From Brachybacterium sp. UMB0905 (GTDB taxonomy: Bacteria > Actinomycetota > Actinomycetes > Actinomycetales > Dermabacteraceae), in NCBI RefSeq assembly GCF_002871795.1, contig NZ_PNHL01000008.1:92266-156265 (forward strand): a DNA stretch of 64,000 nucleotides, written 5' to 3'. Shown here in pieces: positions 56,401 to 64,000 of this stretch (the first letter of the stretch is position 1; every line of letters begins with the position of its first letter). The position numbers and the translations under genes were made by a program. A model generated the notes under the pieces. It saw only the letters and a program-made list of their open reading frames with translations. It made no database searches and had not been told where the DNA came from.

Positions 56401-57062
56401 GCGCCGATCTGCTTGCCCACCTCGAGCAGGTCCTTGGTGACGCGCTGCTCGATGGAGAGCCCGTGGTCCATGAGCTCGATGAAGTAGTTGTCCTTGCCGA
56501 ACATGTCCTGGAACTCGCCGGCGGCCTTTACGGCCTCATCGAACTGGCCCAGGCGCAAGCGGGTCTGGATTTCCCCCGACGGACAGCCGGAGGTCGCGAT
56601 GAGGCCCGGGGCGTACTTGGCGAGGATCTCTCGGTCCATGCGCGGCCACTTGCCCATCTGCCCATCGAGCGAGGCCGCGGAGGCCAGGCGGAACAGATTG
56701 TGCATGCCCTCCGTGGACTGCGAGAGCAGGGTGAGGTGGGTGTAGGCGCCGCGGGCGGAGACGTCATCCCCGGCGGCCTGCTGTTCCTTGGTGCCCCACT
56801 GGACGCGGGTGCGGTCGTGTCGGCTGGTGCCGGGGGTCACGTACGCCTCCACGCCGATGATCGGCTTGATCCCGGCGTCGGTCGCAGCCTTGTAGAACTC
56901 GTAGGCGCCGAACAGGTAGCCGTGGTCGGTGATCGCCACCGCCGGCTGCCCCTGGTTCACGGTCTCCGCAACGAGCTTGTCGATCTTCGCGGCGCCATCC
57001 AGGAGGGAGTAGTCCGTGTGGACGTGGAGGTGGACGAAGTCATCGGATCCCGCAGCAGCCAT
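53487..57062 (-). CDS. dnaE: DNA polymerase III alpha subunit
   Basis: Replicative polymerase, 1191 residues. The PHP domain starts VHLHVHTDYSLLDGAAKIDK and contains AITDHGYLFGAYEF. The polymerase active-site acids lie in GPGRGSGAGSMVAYAMRITD and SMPDFDVDFDDRRRGEVIEY. Then come the fingers and beta-clamp-binding region (DYAFNKSHSAAYGVVSYWTA), helix-hairpin-helix and OB domain (VTIAGLITQLARKTTKKGDM). Length and order match DnaE1. The last codons are unusually shortened relative to some homologues but the C-terminal domain is present. Confidence 0.95.
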   Translation of the reverse strand: MAAAGSDDFVHLHVHTDYSLLDGAAKIDKLVAETVNQGQPAVAITDHGYLFGAYEFYKAATDAGIKPIIGVEAYVTPGTSRHDRTRVQWGTKEQQAAGDDVSARGAYTHLTLLSQSTEGMHNLFRLASAASLDGQMGKWPRMDREILAKYAPGLIATSGCPSGEIQTRLRLGQFDEAVKAAGEFQDMFGKDNYFIELMDHGLSIEQRVTKDLLEVGKQIGAPLVATNDLHYVTEADATIQDVLLCINSGSRLADPDRFKFDGSGYYLKSAREMRELFRELPEACDNTLRIAEMCDVAFATTAEGANYMPTFPTPSGEDEESWFVKEVQRGLEYRYPAGIPDEVQKRADYEVGVILQMGFPGYFLVVSDYIKWAKEQGIRVGPGRGSGAGSMVAYAMRITDLDPLEHGLLFERFLNPDRVSMPDFDVDFDDRRRGEVIEYVEQKYGDDRISQVVTYGVMKTKNSLKDAARVLDYPFAMGDRITKALPPAVMGKDIPLAGIFDPEHKRYAEAGEFRRLHDEDPDVQKVVEIAKGVEGLTRGWGVHACAVIMSSHPLTDIIPMMRRPSDGQIITQFEYPTCETLGLLKMDFLGLRNLTVLSDAVENIERNGKQAPDLETLPFDDPATYQLLQKGDTLGVFQLDGSGMRTLLRQMKPDWFGDITAVSALYRPGPMGMNSHTNYALRKNGLQEITPIHPELEEPLAEILGETYGVLVYQEQVMQTAQKVAGYSLGQADILRRAMGKKKKAELDKQYVSFEAGMKENGFSDAAVQALWETLLPFADYAFNKSHSAAYGVVSYWTAYLKANYPTEYMAALLTSTQENRDRLGLYLGDCRHRGITVLPPDVNESGLYFSAVGDDIRFGLSAIRNVGAHVVEEIIAAREEKGAFTSFTDFLDKVPLSVCNKRTIESLIKGGAFDTLGANRRSLVLVHEDAVDAVVDIKRKEAQGQYDLFADMLGGAAGEDGEAMASGSAATITIPDLPEWDRKEKLAFERNMLGLYVSDHPLYGLEHVIAQNSTTSISALADDGAVQDGQMVTIAGLITQLARKTTKKGDMWAIATVEDLEGSIDCLLFPSTYQTVATELAEDLIVSMKGRVDTSKGMPELRVMEMTIPETGGGVGGPVVIALPAARATQRVAEELRGVLEDNPGSSEVRLRLQEPGRATLMQLDKRLSVTPSAALYASLKALLGPGCLQ

Positions 57063-57174
57063 GCGGTCCAGGGTAGCCGCGGGGGGCGACGGATGAGAGG
57101 GCCGGGCAGGTCGCAGAAGTCACCCCGGCGGGTCGACGGCGGGGCGCATCGGGTGCAGGTGAAGAATCGCCGAA

Positions 57175-58134
57175 TCACTGAGCACCATCGGGGCGATCAG
57201 CTGGCTCATCGGCTCTCTCTGCGGCCAGCAGATGCGGGAGGCCGGCAAGATCCGAGAAGCGGGCAGCGAGCTTCATCGTCAGCGGGTCCTCCGGGCCTCC
57301 GTGCCGACGCTCGAGCGCGGTGATCTCCGATATCGCGTCAGCGCACATCGGCTCACCCGCGCTCGCAGCACCCAGAAGCAAGCAGCAGAAGCTCAGGTAG
57401 TAATACTCCTCAGGCACCTCCTGCGCATCTTCTCGCAGTGCCGCAGATTCACGCACCTTACGGGCAGCAAGAAGAATCGCTGGCGCCGCTGAGACGGGGA
57501 GCGGCGTGACTCTGGGCGTCAGCAGACGGAGAACCTGCAGCATCCAATAACCATTGATCGGAGATGGAAGCTTATCGCCGTCTCCGCCCACATAATGCTC
57601 GACCTCCGCACTGAGATACCGGCCCACCTGCTCTCCCGAAGCTCGTTCGAGAAGCATATCGGTGAGCGCCTCCGGTTGGATCTCCACCCCGACGTCGTAG
57701 AGGTCGTCACGGATCCAATGCAGCGGCTCGCGGCCCTCGGCGTCCCGACGCACCGCGAGTTCGACGTATTCCACAAGCGTCGACTCGAGCGTCGCTCGAG
57801 CCTCAGCCTCAGCAGCCAGTGAGGCGAGAAGCTGATTCGGATCGTCGTCATCGGCGACGAGGCAGGCGACAAGCACCGCCGCGCCATGAACACACAGATG
57901 CTGTGAGGCGGCGAGCGGATCGTTGTACCGAGCTCCGCAGGTGCAGTGGAGCGTCACCGGCCACGACAGCGAGATCCTGGCAACGTGCGGTGGCACCGTT
58001 GAGACGATCCCCTCCGCGACGTTGGAGCTATTGTCCATCAGGTAGTCCACGTTCGAGGCACGACGCACAGCCTCCGGAAGGACGTGGAGCCCGGCGAGTC
58101 TCGTGAGGTCGCTGAGGCGGATCTCTTTGCTCAT
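57175..58134 (-). CDS. SWIM zinc-finger domain protein
   Basis: A 319-residue cytosolic protein. A SWIM-type finger is visible as C64-T-C66 and C81-V-H83 (TLHCTCGARYNDPL, QHLCVHGAAVLVACL), preceded by the SWIM-like beta segment IVSTVPPHVARISLSWPV. The rest (about 100-300) is helical with no known motif. SWIM modules bind DNA or protein partners in SWI2/SNF2 helicases, transposases and recombination factors, but no helicase is present here. It is divergent from the DUF6308 gene with a 121-bp gap. Base composition is lower in G+C than dnaE, so this is an accessory insertion in an otherwise core region. Confidence 0.65.
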   Translation of the reverse strand: MSKEIRLSDLTRLAGLHVLPEAVRRASNVDYLMDNSSNVAEGIVSTVPPHVARISLSWPVTLHCTCGARYNDPLAASQHLCVHGAAVLVACLVADDDDPNQLLASLAAEAEARATLESTLVEYVELAVRRDAEGREPLHWIRDDLYDVGVEIQPEALTDMLLERASGEQVGRYLSAEVEHYVGGDGDKLPSPINGYWMLQVLRLLTPRVTPLPVSAAPAILLAARKVRESAALREDAQEVPEEYYYLSFCCLLLGAASAGEPMCADAISEITALERRHGGPEDPLTMKLAARFSDLAGLPHLLAAERADEPADRPDGAQ

Positions 58135-58255
58135 GGCAGAAGCATCGCGGACGGGTGTGACAGTGCGAGAGCTGGAGCGATCCGTTAGGTATGTCGGAGC
58201 CCGCTCGTACGCTTCTACCCATCTCAGACCGGCGCGTCAGCGAGGAGAAGCCGCC

Positions 58256-59011
58256 ATGACCGACATGAACCTGCCGCGGATCCTGCAGGACGATAAGTCC
58301 ACGCATCAGGAGGCGGTGGACCGCCTCAGGGACTACTGCTTCTCGACCCGCCTCCTCCCCGCGAAAAGCGGCGCACACGCAAACCCGCTGACATTGCCGT
58401 ACTTCACGGGATCTCGCTTCGAAAGCTTCGGTCAGCAGCCGGGGACCGAGAACGAGATCACGGCATCAGATCTTCTGTCACTCTCCCTGCTGTCTGTACC
58501 CATCAAGGCGGACGCGACGCTCATCATCATCGAGGAGCGCAGAAGCCGCATCACAGAGCTCTTGCAGGAGCTGCCGACGGACAAGGACCTCGGCGAACTG
58601 GATGAAGAGACGTTCTGCTCGATGCTCGGTGCAGAACGGACGGCGGGATCGGCCAGTCCTGGCCAGGAGCTCTGGGATCTCCTGCGTGGCAATGGGCTCG
58701 ACGGGAGGATCGGCATGGGACCGGTGCGGGTGAGCAAGCTACTCGCGCGCAAACGGCCGCGGCTCGTGCCGATCTACGACACGCAGGTCGCGACGGCCTT
58801 CGATCTCCGGGACTCACGCGGATACTGGAAAGAGTTCCACAGCATCATGCGACCCGAGGTCGGGCTCGCCGATCGCCTCAGCCGCATCCGCACTGAAGCA
58901 GGGGTTGTCGAGTCGGACATGTCCCTCCTCCGCGTGATGGACATCCTCGTCTGGCATGCGCAGAAGTACACGGACGAGACGTGGCGGGATCGCGTGCTCT
59001 CCACGCCGTGA
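58256..59011 (+). CDS. DUF6308 family protein
   Basis: A 251-residue soluble protein. The recognisable segments are YFTGSRFESFG, ITASDLLSLSLLSVPI and GMGPVRVSKLLARKRPRLVP followed by IYDTQVATAF, as in the DUF6308 family from memory. The latter looks like a helix-hairpin-helix-type DNA glycosylase fragment (G-x-G/V-x2-K-LLA-x-K). ATG 58256 is fixed by AGGAGAA 7 nt upstream. It is divergent from the SWIM gene, with which it may form a unit. Function unknown. Confidence 0.65.
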   Translation: MTDMNLPRILQDDKSTHQEAVDRLRDYCFSTRLLPAKSGAHANPLTLPYFTGSRFESFGQQPGTENEITASDLLSLSLLSVPIKADATLIIIEERRSRITELLQELPTDKDLGELDEETFCSMLGAERTAGSASPGQELWDLLRGNGLDGRIGMGPVRVSKLLARKRPRLVPIYDTQVATAFDLRDSRGYWKEFHSIMRPEVGLADRLSRIRTEAGVVESDMSLLRVMDILVWHAQKYTDETWRDRVLSTP

Positions 59012-59033
59012 GTTGGCGACACGCGCCAGTCCC

Positions 59034-59954
59034 TCACCCCAGCAGGAACTCCGCCACGCGCGTGATGTAGCCGGGCCGGTCCGCGAAGTAGGAGCCGCAA
59101 TGGCCTGCACCCTCGGTGAGCTGGAGCGTCGTCCCCTCCCCCGCGGCGGCGGCGAGCTCGTGGGCATGTGCGACGGGAACAACCTCGTCGGCCGTGGAAT
59201 GGAACAGGAGGACCGGGCGCGGAGCGATGCCTCTGATCGCCTCCGTCGGCCGCACCTGCGCAAAACCGTAGCCATACACGGCGCGGGTCGCGGCATCGAC
59301 CAGACTCGCCGCCGCGCCGGGCAGGCGCATCGCCGCAGCGGCCGCGGCGATCACCCCGTGCATGTGGGCGAAGGCGGAGTCCGCGACCACGCGTTCGATG
59401 CCGTCGTCCTCTGCCGCGACCAGCAGCGAGACCGCCGCGCCCATCGAGAACCCCACAAGCGAGATGCGCGCCCCCGGCACCCGGTCTCGTACCCAGGCGA
59501 TTGCGGCGCGCAGGTCCTGCTGCTCGTGGAAGCCGAGTGACTGCTTCCCGTCGCCGGACTCGCCGTTGCCGCGGAAGTCGTACAGCAGCACGCTTATCCC
59601 GGCTCGTCGCAGCCCCGTACCGATGCCCAGCAGCTGCGACTTGTCGCCACGAAACCCGTGGGAGGCGATCACCACGTCAGCGCTGCCGGGCGCTTCCATC
59701 CACCAGCCACGCAGCTGTGCCCCATCAGCCGCGGTGAACTCCACGTCCTCGAACGCGGTCTGCAGTTCGAAGGGCGTGAAGGTGTACAGCAGCTCGGGAC
59801 GATGGGGGCCGTTGATCATGCGCGCTCCCACCAGCCCACCCGCGACGCTGAGGACGGCGGCACCTGCGGCGGTGGTACCGAGGACGGATGCGAGCCGAGA
59901 GCTGGACCAGCGAGGCCTGATGCCCGCCGCGTCACGCGAATGCTGTGCGCTCAT
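59034..59954 (-). CDS. alpha/beta hydrolase
   Basis: A 306-residue serine hydrolase with an N-terminal membrane anchor or signal (about 20-45: LASVLGTTAAGAAVLSVAGG). The nucleophile elbow is GFSMGAA (S170), the acid is D256 in HSTADEVVP and the base is H285 in EGAGHCGSYF; the oxyanion loop is ASHGFRGDK. The pattern is of the BEM46/CinH-like extracytoplasmic esterase group. Its ATG overlaps the stop of the upstream gene (ATGA), so the two are coupled. Substrate unknown. Confidence 0.85.
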   Translation of the reverse strand: MSAQHSRDAAGIRPRWSSSRLASVLGTTAAGAAVLSVAGGLVGARMINGPHRPELLYTFTPFELQTAFEDVEFTAADGAQLRGWWMEAPGSADVVIASHGFRGDKSQLLGIGTGLRRAGISVLLYDFRGNGESGDGKQSLGFHEQQDLRAAIAWVRDRVPGARISLVGFSMGAAVSLLVAAEDDGIERVVADSAFAHMHGVIAAAAAAMRLPGAAASLVDAATRAVYGYGFAQVRPTEAIRGIAPRPVLLFHSTADEVVPVAHAHELAAAAGEGTTLQLTEGAGHCGSYFADRPGYITRVAEFLLG

Positions 59955-60715
59955 GCGTCGGGCCCGTCCTGTTCCGCGTCGCGCTCGCGCCGCATGTCTG
60001 CCACCAGGGCGTTCATGTAGTCGTGGACGTCCTCGTAGCTGAGCGCCTGCTCGTCGCGGCGCGGTGGGATGCCTCCCTCGAAGGCACCGCCGTGCCAGGC
60101 CATCGAGTCATCCGGCAAGCTCGGGTCATCATCGCGCCACAGGTCCAGCGGGATGTGGTGTGCGGCGAGGTCACGGGCAATGACATCGGCCCCGGCTGCA
60201 TCACCGGCCCGTTGCAGCACGTCCACGAGCAGGGACTGCGCCGCCCAGGCCGTCGCATCGAGCTCCCGGTCCGCGCCCGGTGTGATCGACTCCTGCACCA
60301 GCGCGATGAAGCTCGCCGCGAGATCCTCCGCGCCGTCCTCGTGATGGTCCTTCGCGACCCTAAGGGCGACCTGCGGCACGAGCTCTCGCACCTCCCACAG
60401 CACTGCGGCGCCCACCAGGGCCATGCCGACGCCGGTCGGGAAATCCGGGTCGAGCGCGATCGCGGAGGTGGGGGCACGGCCCGCCCGACGGGCGTCATCG
60501 GCGGCGAGAAACGCCTCCACGGCATTGGCGATCGCGGCGCGCGCCCGCTCGGGGTCCCGCAGCGTGACCTCCGCATCACCGCGCGGCAGGCCCAGCCGAC
60601 GGGCCACGCGCTGGAACGGGAAATCCGGCCGGTCCAGGCTCGAGGCGCGGGCACGGTCGAGGGCGGAGTGCTCGTCCGGAGCGGCGCGGTAGGCAGGGCG
60701 GGGATCCTCGCTCAT
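59951..60715 (-). CDS. hypothetical cytosolic protein
   Basis: A 254-residue Ala/Asp/Arg-rich helical protein with no signal, membrane segment or catalytic motif I recognise. Segments such as DPERARAAIANAVEAFLAAD and DAAGADVIARDLAAHHIPLD suggest repeated helical hairpins. ATG 60715 is preceded by GGTGGAG, somewhat close. It overlaps the hydrolase gene by 4 nt, so it is probably an operon partner. Confidence 0.65.
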   Translation of the reverse strand: MSEDPRPAYRAAPDEHSALDRARASSLDRPDFPFQRVARRLGLPRGDAEVTLRDPERARAAIANAVEAFLAADDARRAGRAPTSAIALDPDFPTGVGMALVGAAVLWEVRELVPQVALRVAKDHHEDGAEDLAASFIALVQESITPGADRELDATAWAAQSLLVDVLQRAGDAAGADVIARDLAAHHIPLDLWRDDDPSLPDDSMAWHGGAFEGGIPPRRDEQALSYEDVHDYMNALVADMRRERDAEQDGPDA

Positions 60716-61062
60716 CGCTCCACCGTACCCGGGCCAGGTAGCGCGCTCGCGCGCCCGCTCACGGCGCCCGCTCACGGCTCGGCCAAGTCGCTATCGTGCC
60801 GCCACGCCGCCGCTGGTCGACACGCCGTCACGCCGTCACGCCGTCGGCGGCCACCACGCCGACACGCCAACGCAGGCCGCCGAGTGCACCGATCTGAGCC
60901 GAATCGGGCACGAAACGGTGCACTCGCGCGTGGGAGATGGCGTGTCGAGCGCAGGAAGGAGGTTCAGACAGGCGGGGAGCACCAGCAGGAAGCGGGTCAG
61001 TGCCCAGGCCAGCGGCCGATGGGCACAGCGCCCCGGACGGTGCGCCGAGCAGGCGCTGGGGC
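60716..61062. other. intergenic region with repeats
   Basis: No gene is recognised. It contains a perfect 13-bp tandem duplication (gcgcccgctcacg at 60751-60763 and 60764-60776), an acgccgtc-rich low-complexity run, the 46-bp palindromic element, and near 61000-61026 a GTGCCC/GGGCAC hairpin that may terminate the synthase operon. Confidence 0.6.
60881..60926. repeat. 46-bp near-palindromic dispersed element, copy 2
   Basis: Ends are CGAGTGCACCG / CGGTGCACTCG, perfectly complementary over 11 bp. It has the same length and orientation as the copy at 5810-5855 with 38 of 46 identical positions. Flanking GACACGCC sequence is shared on the left. Confidence 0.8.
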
Positions 61063-61992
61063 TCAGTGTCCTCGCAGGCGATCCAGGGCCTGCTGCAGGT
61101 CTTCCGGGTAGCGGGAGGTGAAGGTGACCTCCTGGCCGCTGGCCGGGTGGATGAAGCTCAGCTCCATCGCGTGCAGCCACTGGCGTTCGAGCCCCAGGCG
61201 CGTGGCGAGCGTGGGGTCCGCGCCGTACAGCGGATCCCCCACCAGGGGGTGGTGCAGCGCGGAGAAGTGCACGCGGATCTGGTGGGTGCGGCCGGTCTCG
61301 AGCTCGATGCGCAGCAGCGTCGTGCCCGGCAGCTCCTCGAGCGTCGAATAGTGCGTGATCGAGGGCTTCCCGCCGCGCGCCACCGCGAACTTGTAGTCAT
61401 GGTTCGGGGACCGGCCGATGGGCGCATCGATCGTGCCCTCGGGCTGATCCGGGGCACCCTGGCAGATGGCGTGGTACACCTTGCCGACCTCGCGGGCGCG
61501 GAAGGCATCCTTGAGCGTGGTGTATCCGCGTTCGGTGCGGGCGACCACCATGAGCCCGCTCGTGCCCACGTCGAGGCGGGAGACGATGCCCTGCCGTTCC
61601 GGGTCGCCGCTGGTGCGGATCGTGACCCCGGCCGCGGCCAGATGCCCCAGCACCGTGGGCCCGGACCAGCCGGCGCTGGGATGCGCGGCAACCCCGACGG
61701 GCTTGTCCACCACGACGATGTCCTCGTCCTGGTGGATGAGGCTCATGCCAGGGGCGATCTGCGGACTCACCTGCACCGCGGGCTTCTCCTCGGGCAGCTC
61801 GACGTAGAGCATCGCCCCGGGTGCGAGCCGCTGCGATCGGGTGGCGACCACGGCGCCGTCGATCTCCACGAGCCCCGCGGTGACGAGGTCCGCCGCCCGC
61901 GTCCGGGAGAGTCCCAGCATGCGCGAAAGGCCGACATCCACCCGCTCTCCGGCCAGGCCGTCCGGGATCATGAAGGTGCGCGAGCTGCTCAC
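61063..61992 (-). CDS. RluA-family 23S rRNA pseudouridine synthase
   Basis: A 309-residue enzyme with an N-terminal S4 RNA-binding domain ([29 protein letters not shown]) and the RluA/RluD catalytic domain: [13 protein letters not shown], the catalytic Asp in [19 protein letters not shown], and [28 protein letters not shown]. Position after lspA is conserved in actinobacteria and supports an RluD-type role in large-subunit rRNA modification. The start is GTG, in a GTGA overlap with lspA. Confidence 0.92.
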   Translation of the reverse strand: MSSSRTFMIPDGLAGERVDVGLSRMLGLSRTRAADLVTAGLVEIDGAVVATRSQRLAPGAMLYVELPEEKPAVQVSPQIAPGMSLIHQDEDIVVVDKPVGVAAHPSAGWSGPTVLGHLAAAGVTIRTSGDPERQGIVSRLDVGTSGLMVVARTERGYTTLKDAFRAREVGKVYHAICQGAPDQPEGTIDAPIGRSPNHDYKFAVARGGKPSITHYSTLEELPGTTLLRIELETGRTHQIRVHFSALHHPLVGDPLYGADPTLATRLGLERQWLHAMELSFIHPASGQEVTFTSRYPEDLQQALDRLRGH

Positions 61993-62702
61993 GATTCCCC
62001 CTCACGGCGCGCCGACGTGGGCTCCGCATCCACCGGGCCCGCGTCACGCAGCGTCCGGTCCGCGCGTTCCTCCCCCTCGTCGCGCGTGGCGTCCTGCTCC
62101 TGCGCGGCCTCGTCGGACCGACGTGCCTCACGCTCGGCGGGCTCCTCGGCCTCGGCACGCGCCGGGTCGGCGGCCACGCCGAACAGGCCCAGCGCCACCA
62201 CGAGGATCGCGCCGCCCACCACGGCCATGTCCGCCACGTTGAACACCGGCCAGTTCGGCAGTTCGAGGAAATCCACGACGGCGCCGCGGAACGGCCCGGG
62301 CTCGCGCAGCAGACGGTCATAGATGTTGCCGAGTGCCCCGCCCAGGATCAGCCCGAGCGCCGCCGTGTACCACAGCGAGCGCACCGAGGTGACGGCAAAG
62401 ATGATCACGCCCAGGACGATGAGGATCTGCAGGATCGTCACCACCGGGGTGATCTCCGCGCCCATTCCCCAGGCTGCCCCCGTGTTGTACAGCAGGGTCA
62501 GCTGCAGCAGCTCGCCGATCAGCGGCTGCGGCTCCAGCAGCGGCAGGTTCGCCTCCGCCCAGTTCTTGGTGATCTGGTCGATCACCGCGAGGACCGCGCC
62601 GATCAGCCCCATCAGCATGAGCACTCGGGCACGGCTCAGACGGCGACGAGCGCCGGACCCCTGGGGCCCGACGCTCGCCGCGGTGGAGCGATGGGAACTC
62701 AC
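61989..62702 (-). CDS. lspA: lipoprotein signal peptidase (signal peptidase II)
   Basis: A 237-residue inner-membrane aspartyl protease that removes prolipoprotein signal peptides. The catalytic aspartates are D129 (LGNIYDRLL) and D158 ([10 protein letters not shown]). Four transmembrane helices are visible, with [10 protein letters not shown] in the second conserved region. The acidic hydrophilic tail of about 55 residues after helix four is an extension beyond the usual length. The start is GTG, coupled to divIVA by a GTGA overlap. Confidence 0.93.
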   Translation of the reverse strand: MSSHRSTAASVGPQGSGARRRLSRARVLMLMGLIGAVLAVIDQITKNWAEANLPLLEPQPLIGELLQLTLLYNTGAAWGMGAEITPVVTILQILIVLGVIIFAVTSVRSLWYTAALGLILGGALGNIYDRLLREPGPFRGAVVDFLELPNWPVFNVADMAVVGGAILVVALGLFGVAADPARAEAEEPAEREARRSDEAAQEQDATRDEGEERADRTLRDAGPVDAEPTSARREGES

Positions 62703-63388
62703 AGGCCGAAGTTCGCCTGCTTGTCCTGCGTCTCGCTGGTGTCGAGATCGCGCAGCTGGTTCTCCAGGTAGTTGCGCAGACGGTTGCGGTAGTCGCGCTC
62801 GAAGTTGCGCAGGCCCTCGATGGTCTTGTCGAGCTCGGCCTTGCGGCTCTCGAGGTCGGCGAGGGTGGTGCGGGACTTCTCCTCGGCCTCGCCGACGATA
62901 CGGCGGTGCTCCTCATTGGCCTCGGCGATGAGTCGATCGCGCTCATCCTCACCGTTCTGCACGTACTCATCGTGCAGGCGGTTCGCCAGGGCGATGATGC
63001 CCGCGGCGTCGGTGGGGCGATCAGCGCCGGCGGCGGGAGCCTCGGCGACCGGGGCGGGCTGCTCGTCGGCGACCGGCTCCACGGCGGCGGTGTCCTCCTC
63101 CGCCGGGGCAGGCTGGTCCTGCGAGGCATCGGCAGGAGCGGCGAACTCGTCCTCGTGCACGTCCTGGCTGCCATCGGCCGCGGCCGCAGCGCCGGACTCG
63201 AGCTCGGCGATGCGGTTGTGCGCCTCCTCGAGCTCCTTCTTCAGGCGCTCGTTCTCCGCGATCAGCTCCTTCAGACGAGGCTCGACATCGTTGTCGAGGA
63301 AGTTGTCTACCTCGTCCATGTCGTAGCCCTCGGAGAAGCGGACCGGGGTGAACCGCTGATTCTGCAGGTCTTCAGGCATCAGAGCCAT
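62699..63388 (-). CDS. divIVA: DivIVA-family polar growth/division protein
   Basis: A 229-residue coiled-coil protein. The N-terminal DivIVA domain is MALMPEDLQNQRFTPVRFSE followed by GYDMDEVDNFLDND. A first coiled coil (LIAENERLKKELEEAHNRIA), a Pro/Ala/Glu-rich linker (about 68-125) and a second long coiled coil (EEHRRIVGEAEEKSRTTLAD) follow. The order matches actinobacterial Wag31, which marks curved membrane at the poles and recruits wall synthesis. An AAGGTG ribosome-binding site precedes the ATG. Confidence 0.92.
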   Translation of the reverse strand: MALMPEDLQNQRFTPVRFSEGYDMDEVDNFLDNDVEPRLKELIAENERLKKELEEAHNRIAELESGAAAAADGSQDVHEDEFAAPADASQDQPAPAEEDTAAVEPVADEQPAPVAEAPAAGADRPTDAAGIIALANRLHDEYVQNGEDERDRLIAEANEEHRRIVGEAEEKSRTTLADLESRKAELDKTIEGLRNFERDYRNRLRNYLENQLRDLDTSETQDKQANFGL

Positions 63389-63516
63389 GGGTCACCTTTT
63401 CATCGTTCTCAGTCATGGATGCGCTGATGCGCGCAGTGCGTTCAGCCTAACCGATCACGGCCCCTCGGCGAATCAAGGCAGGTCCCGACGCTGCCGAGAG
63501 CCCGGCCTTTCTCAGT

Positions 63517-63807
63517 TCACAGCGCGAGCGGCGCGAGGATGCGCAGCAGGATCCAGCCCACCAGCAACAGGAGCATGAGGCTGAGGTCCAGGGCCACGGC
63601 GCCGATGCGCAGCGGTGGGATCAGACGGCGCAGGAACTTCACCGGTGGGTCCGTCAGCGTGTAGACCACTTCGAACAGCACCAGCACCATTCCGCGGGGC
63701 CGGAAGTCGCGCGAGTACCCCCGGATCCACTCGAGCACCAGGCGCGCCAGCAGCAGGAGCAGATACAGCAGCAGCGCGATATACGCCACCCCTGCCAGCA
63801 GCTGCAC
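63517..63807 (-). CDS. YggT family membrane protein
   Basis: A 96-residue protein with two hydrophobic regions (GVAYIALLLYLLLLLARLVL and LDLSLMLLLLVGWILLRILA) separated by the family loop VYTLTDPPVKFLRRLIPPLR. Located between sepF and divIVA as in other actinobacteria. The start is GTG at 63807. It probably assists membrane or division processes; its biochemical role is unknown. Confidence 0.88.
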   Translation of the reverse strand: MQLLAGVAYIALLLYLLLLLARLVLEWIRGYSRDFRPRGMVLVLFEVVYTLTDPPVKFLRRLIPPLRIGAVALDLSLMLLLLVGWILLRILAPLAL

Positions 63808-63816
63808 GGCGGCCGC

Positions 63817-64000
63817 TCAGCTCTGGTTGTAGAAGCTGCCCTCGTCGGCGGAGGTGTCTCCGTCGACCTGGACGAACTCCGGGGAGAGCAGGAACACCTT
63901 GGAGGTGACGCGCTCGATCGTGCCGCGCAGACCGAAGACCAGGCCGGCGGAGAAGTCCACCATGCGCTTAGCGTCGCCGTCCTGCATGTCCGAGAGGTTC
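63817..64000 (-). CDS. sepF: cell division protein SepF, C-terminal part
   Basis: The last 60 residues are visible: [40 protein letters not shown] and [20 protein letters not shown] before the stop. This is the SepF fold that bundles FtsZ and links it to the membrane. The start lies beyond the window edge. It lies 9 bp upstream of yggT in the same operon. Confidence 0.92.
   Translation of the reverse strand, partial: NLSDMQDGDAKRMVDFSAGLVFGLRGTIERVTSKVFLLSPEFVQVDGDTSADEGSFYNQS

Noticed and set aside
53490..57323. Long plus-strand frame opposite dnaE
   Set aside because: Antisense shadow; dnaE on the minus strand carries all catalytic motifs.

Overview
The window comes from a high-G+C Gram-positive bacterium, almost certainly an actinobacterium. 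The gene order broadly follows a block I recall from Mycobacterium tuberculosis (typA, 7Fe ferredoxin, dapC, dapD, dapE, LOG protein, DUF3117, O-methyltransferase, tatB, mrp, MgtE-like CBS protein). The right edge holds the tail of the actinobacterial division cluster (sepF, yggT, divIVA, lspA, rluD-type synthase). A complete pyruvate formate-lyase locus points to a facultative anaerobe, perhaps Micrococcales/Dermabacteraceae such as Brachybacterium; that placement is inference.

Layout. 1-6.3 kb: partial aminopeptidase P, MgtE-N/CBS protein, DUF1003 membrane protein and Mrp ATPase in one overlapping operon, then tatB, an O-methyltransferase and the 55-residue DUF3117 gene. 6.3-7.3 kb: LOG-family protein with an overlapping 52-residue membrane peptide. 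7.3-13.1 kb is a degraded accessory island. It contains a 3' fragment of an IS110-type element, a stub of an unknown gene, an NlpC/P60 remnant without its catalytic Cys, a secreted protein coupled to a small membrane protein, a hexapeptide-repeat protein, a siderophore-interacting protein, the last part of a siderophore ABC ATPase, and a near-complete IS110 element whose transposase is broken by a short palindromic insert. Tandem-repeat arrays lie at both edges of the island.

13.2-31.1 kb is mostly core metabolism. Lysine/peptidoglycan precursor genes dapE, dapD and dapC are scattered. An MFS exporter is divergent from an ArsR-like regulator. The pfl cluster is unusual: the glycyl-radical domain is a separate 83-residue gene and the 702-residue large subunit ends before it. 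Citrate synthase, ferredoxin and typA follow. 31.3-45.1 kb: peptide ABC transporter (substrate-binding gene frameshifted in its signal peptide), glucose-6-phosphate isomerase, sugar ABC transporter without its own ATPase, flotillin and 6-phosphofructokinase. 45.2-53.5 kb: acyl-CoA dehydrogenase-like protein, a 2046-residue multi-Ig/FN3 surface protein and a truncated exonuclease/phosphatase-family gene. 53.5-64 kb: dnaE, an accessory pair (SWIM zinc-finger protein and DUF6308 protein), an alpha/beta hydrolase with an unknown partner, rluD-type synthase, lspA, divIVA, yggT and the end of sepF.

Two sequence-scale patterns are not explained by gene content. First, several genes carry short tandem duplications of their own 3' ends including the stop codon (tatB, dapE, pgi, the acyl-CoA dehydrogenase gene, the membrane protein gene ending at 28761). 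Second, a 46-bp near-palindromic element occurs twice, 55 kb apart. No rRNA, tRNA or CRISPR array was found. All protein identities rest on motif recognition by eye; no database search was run.
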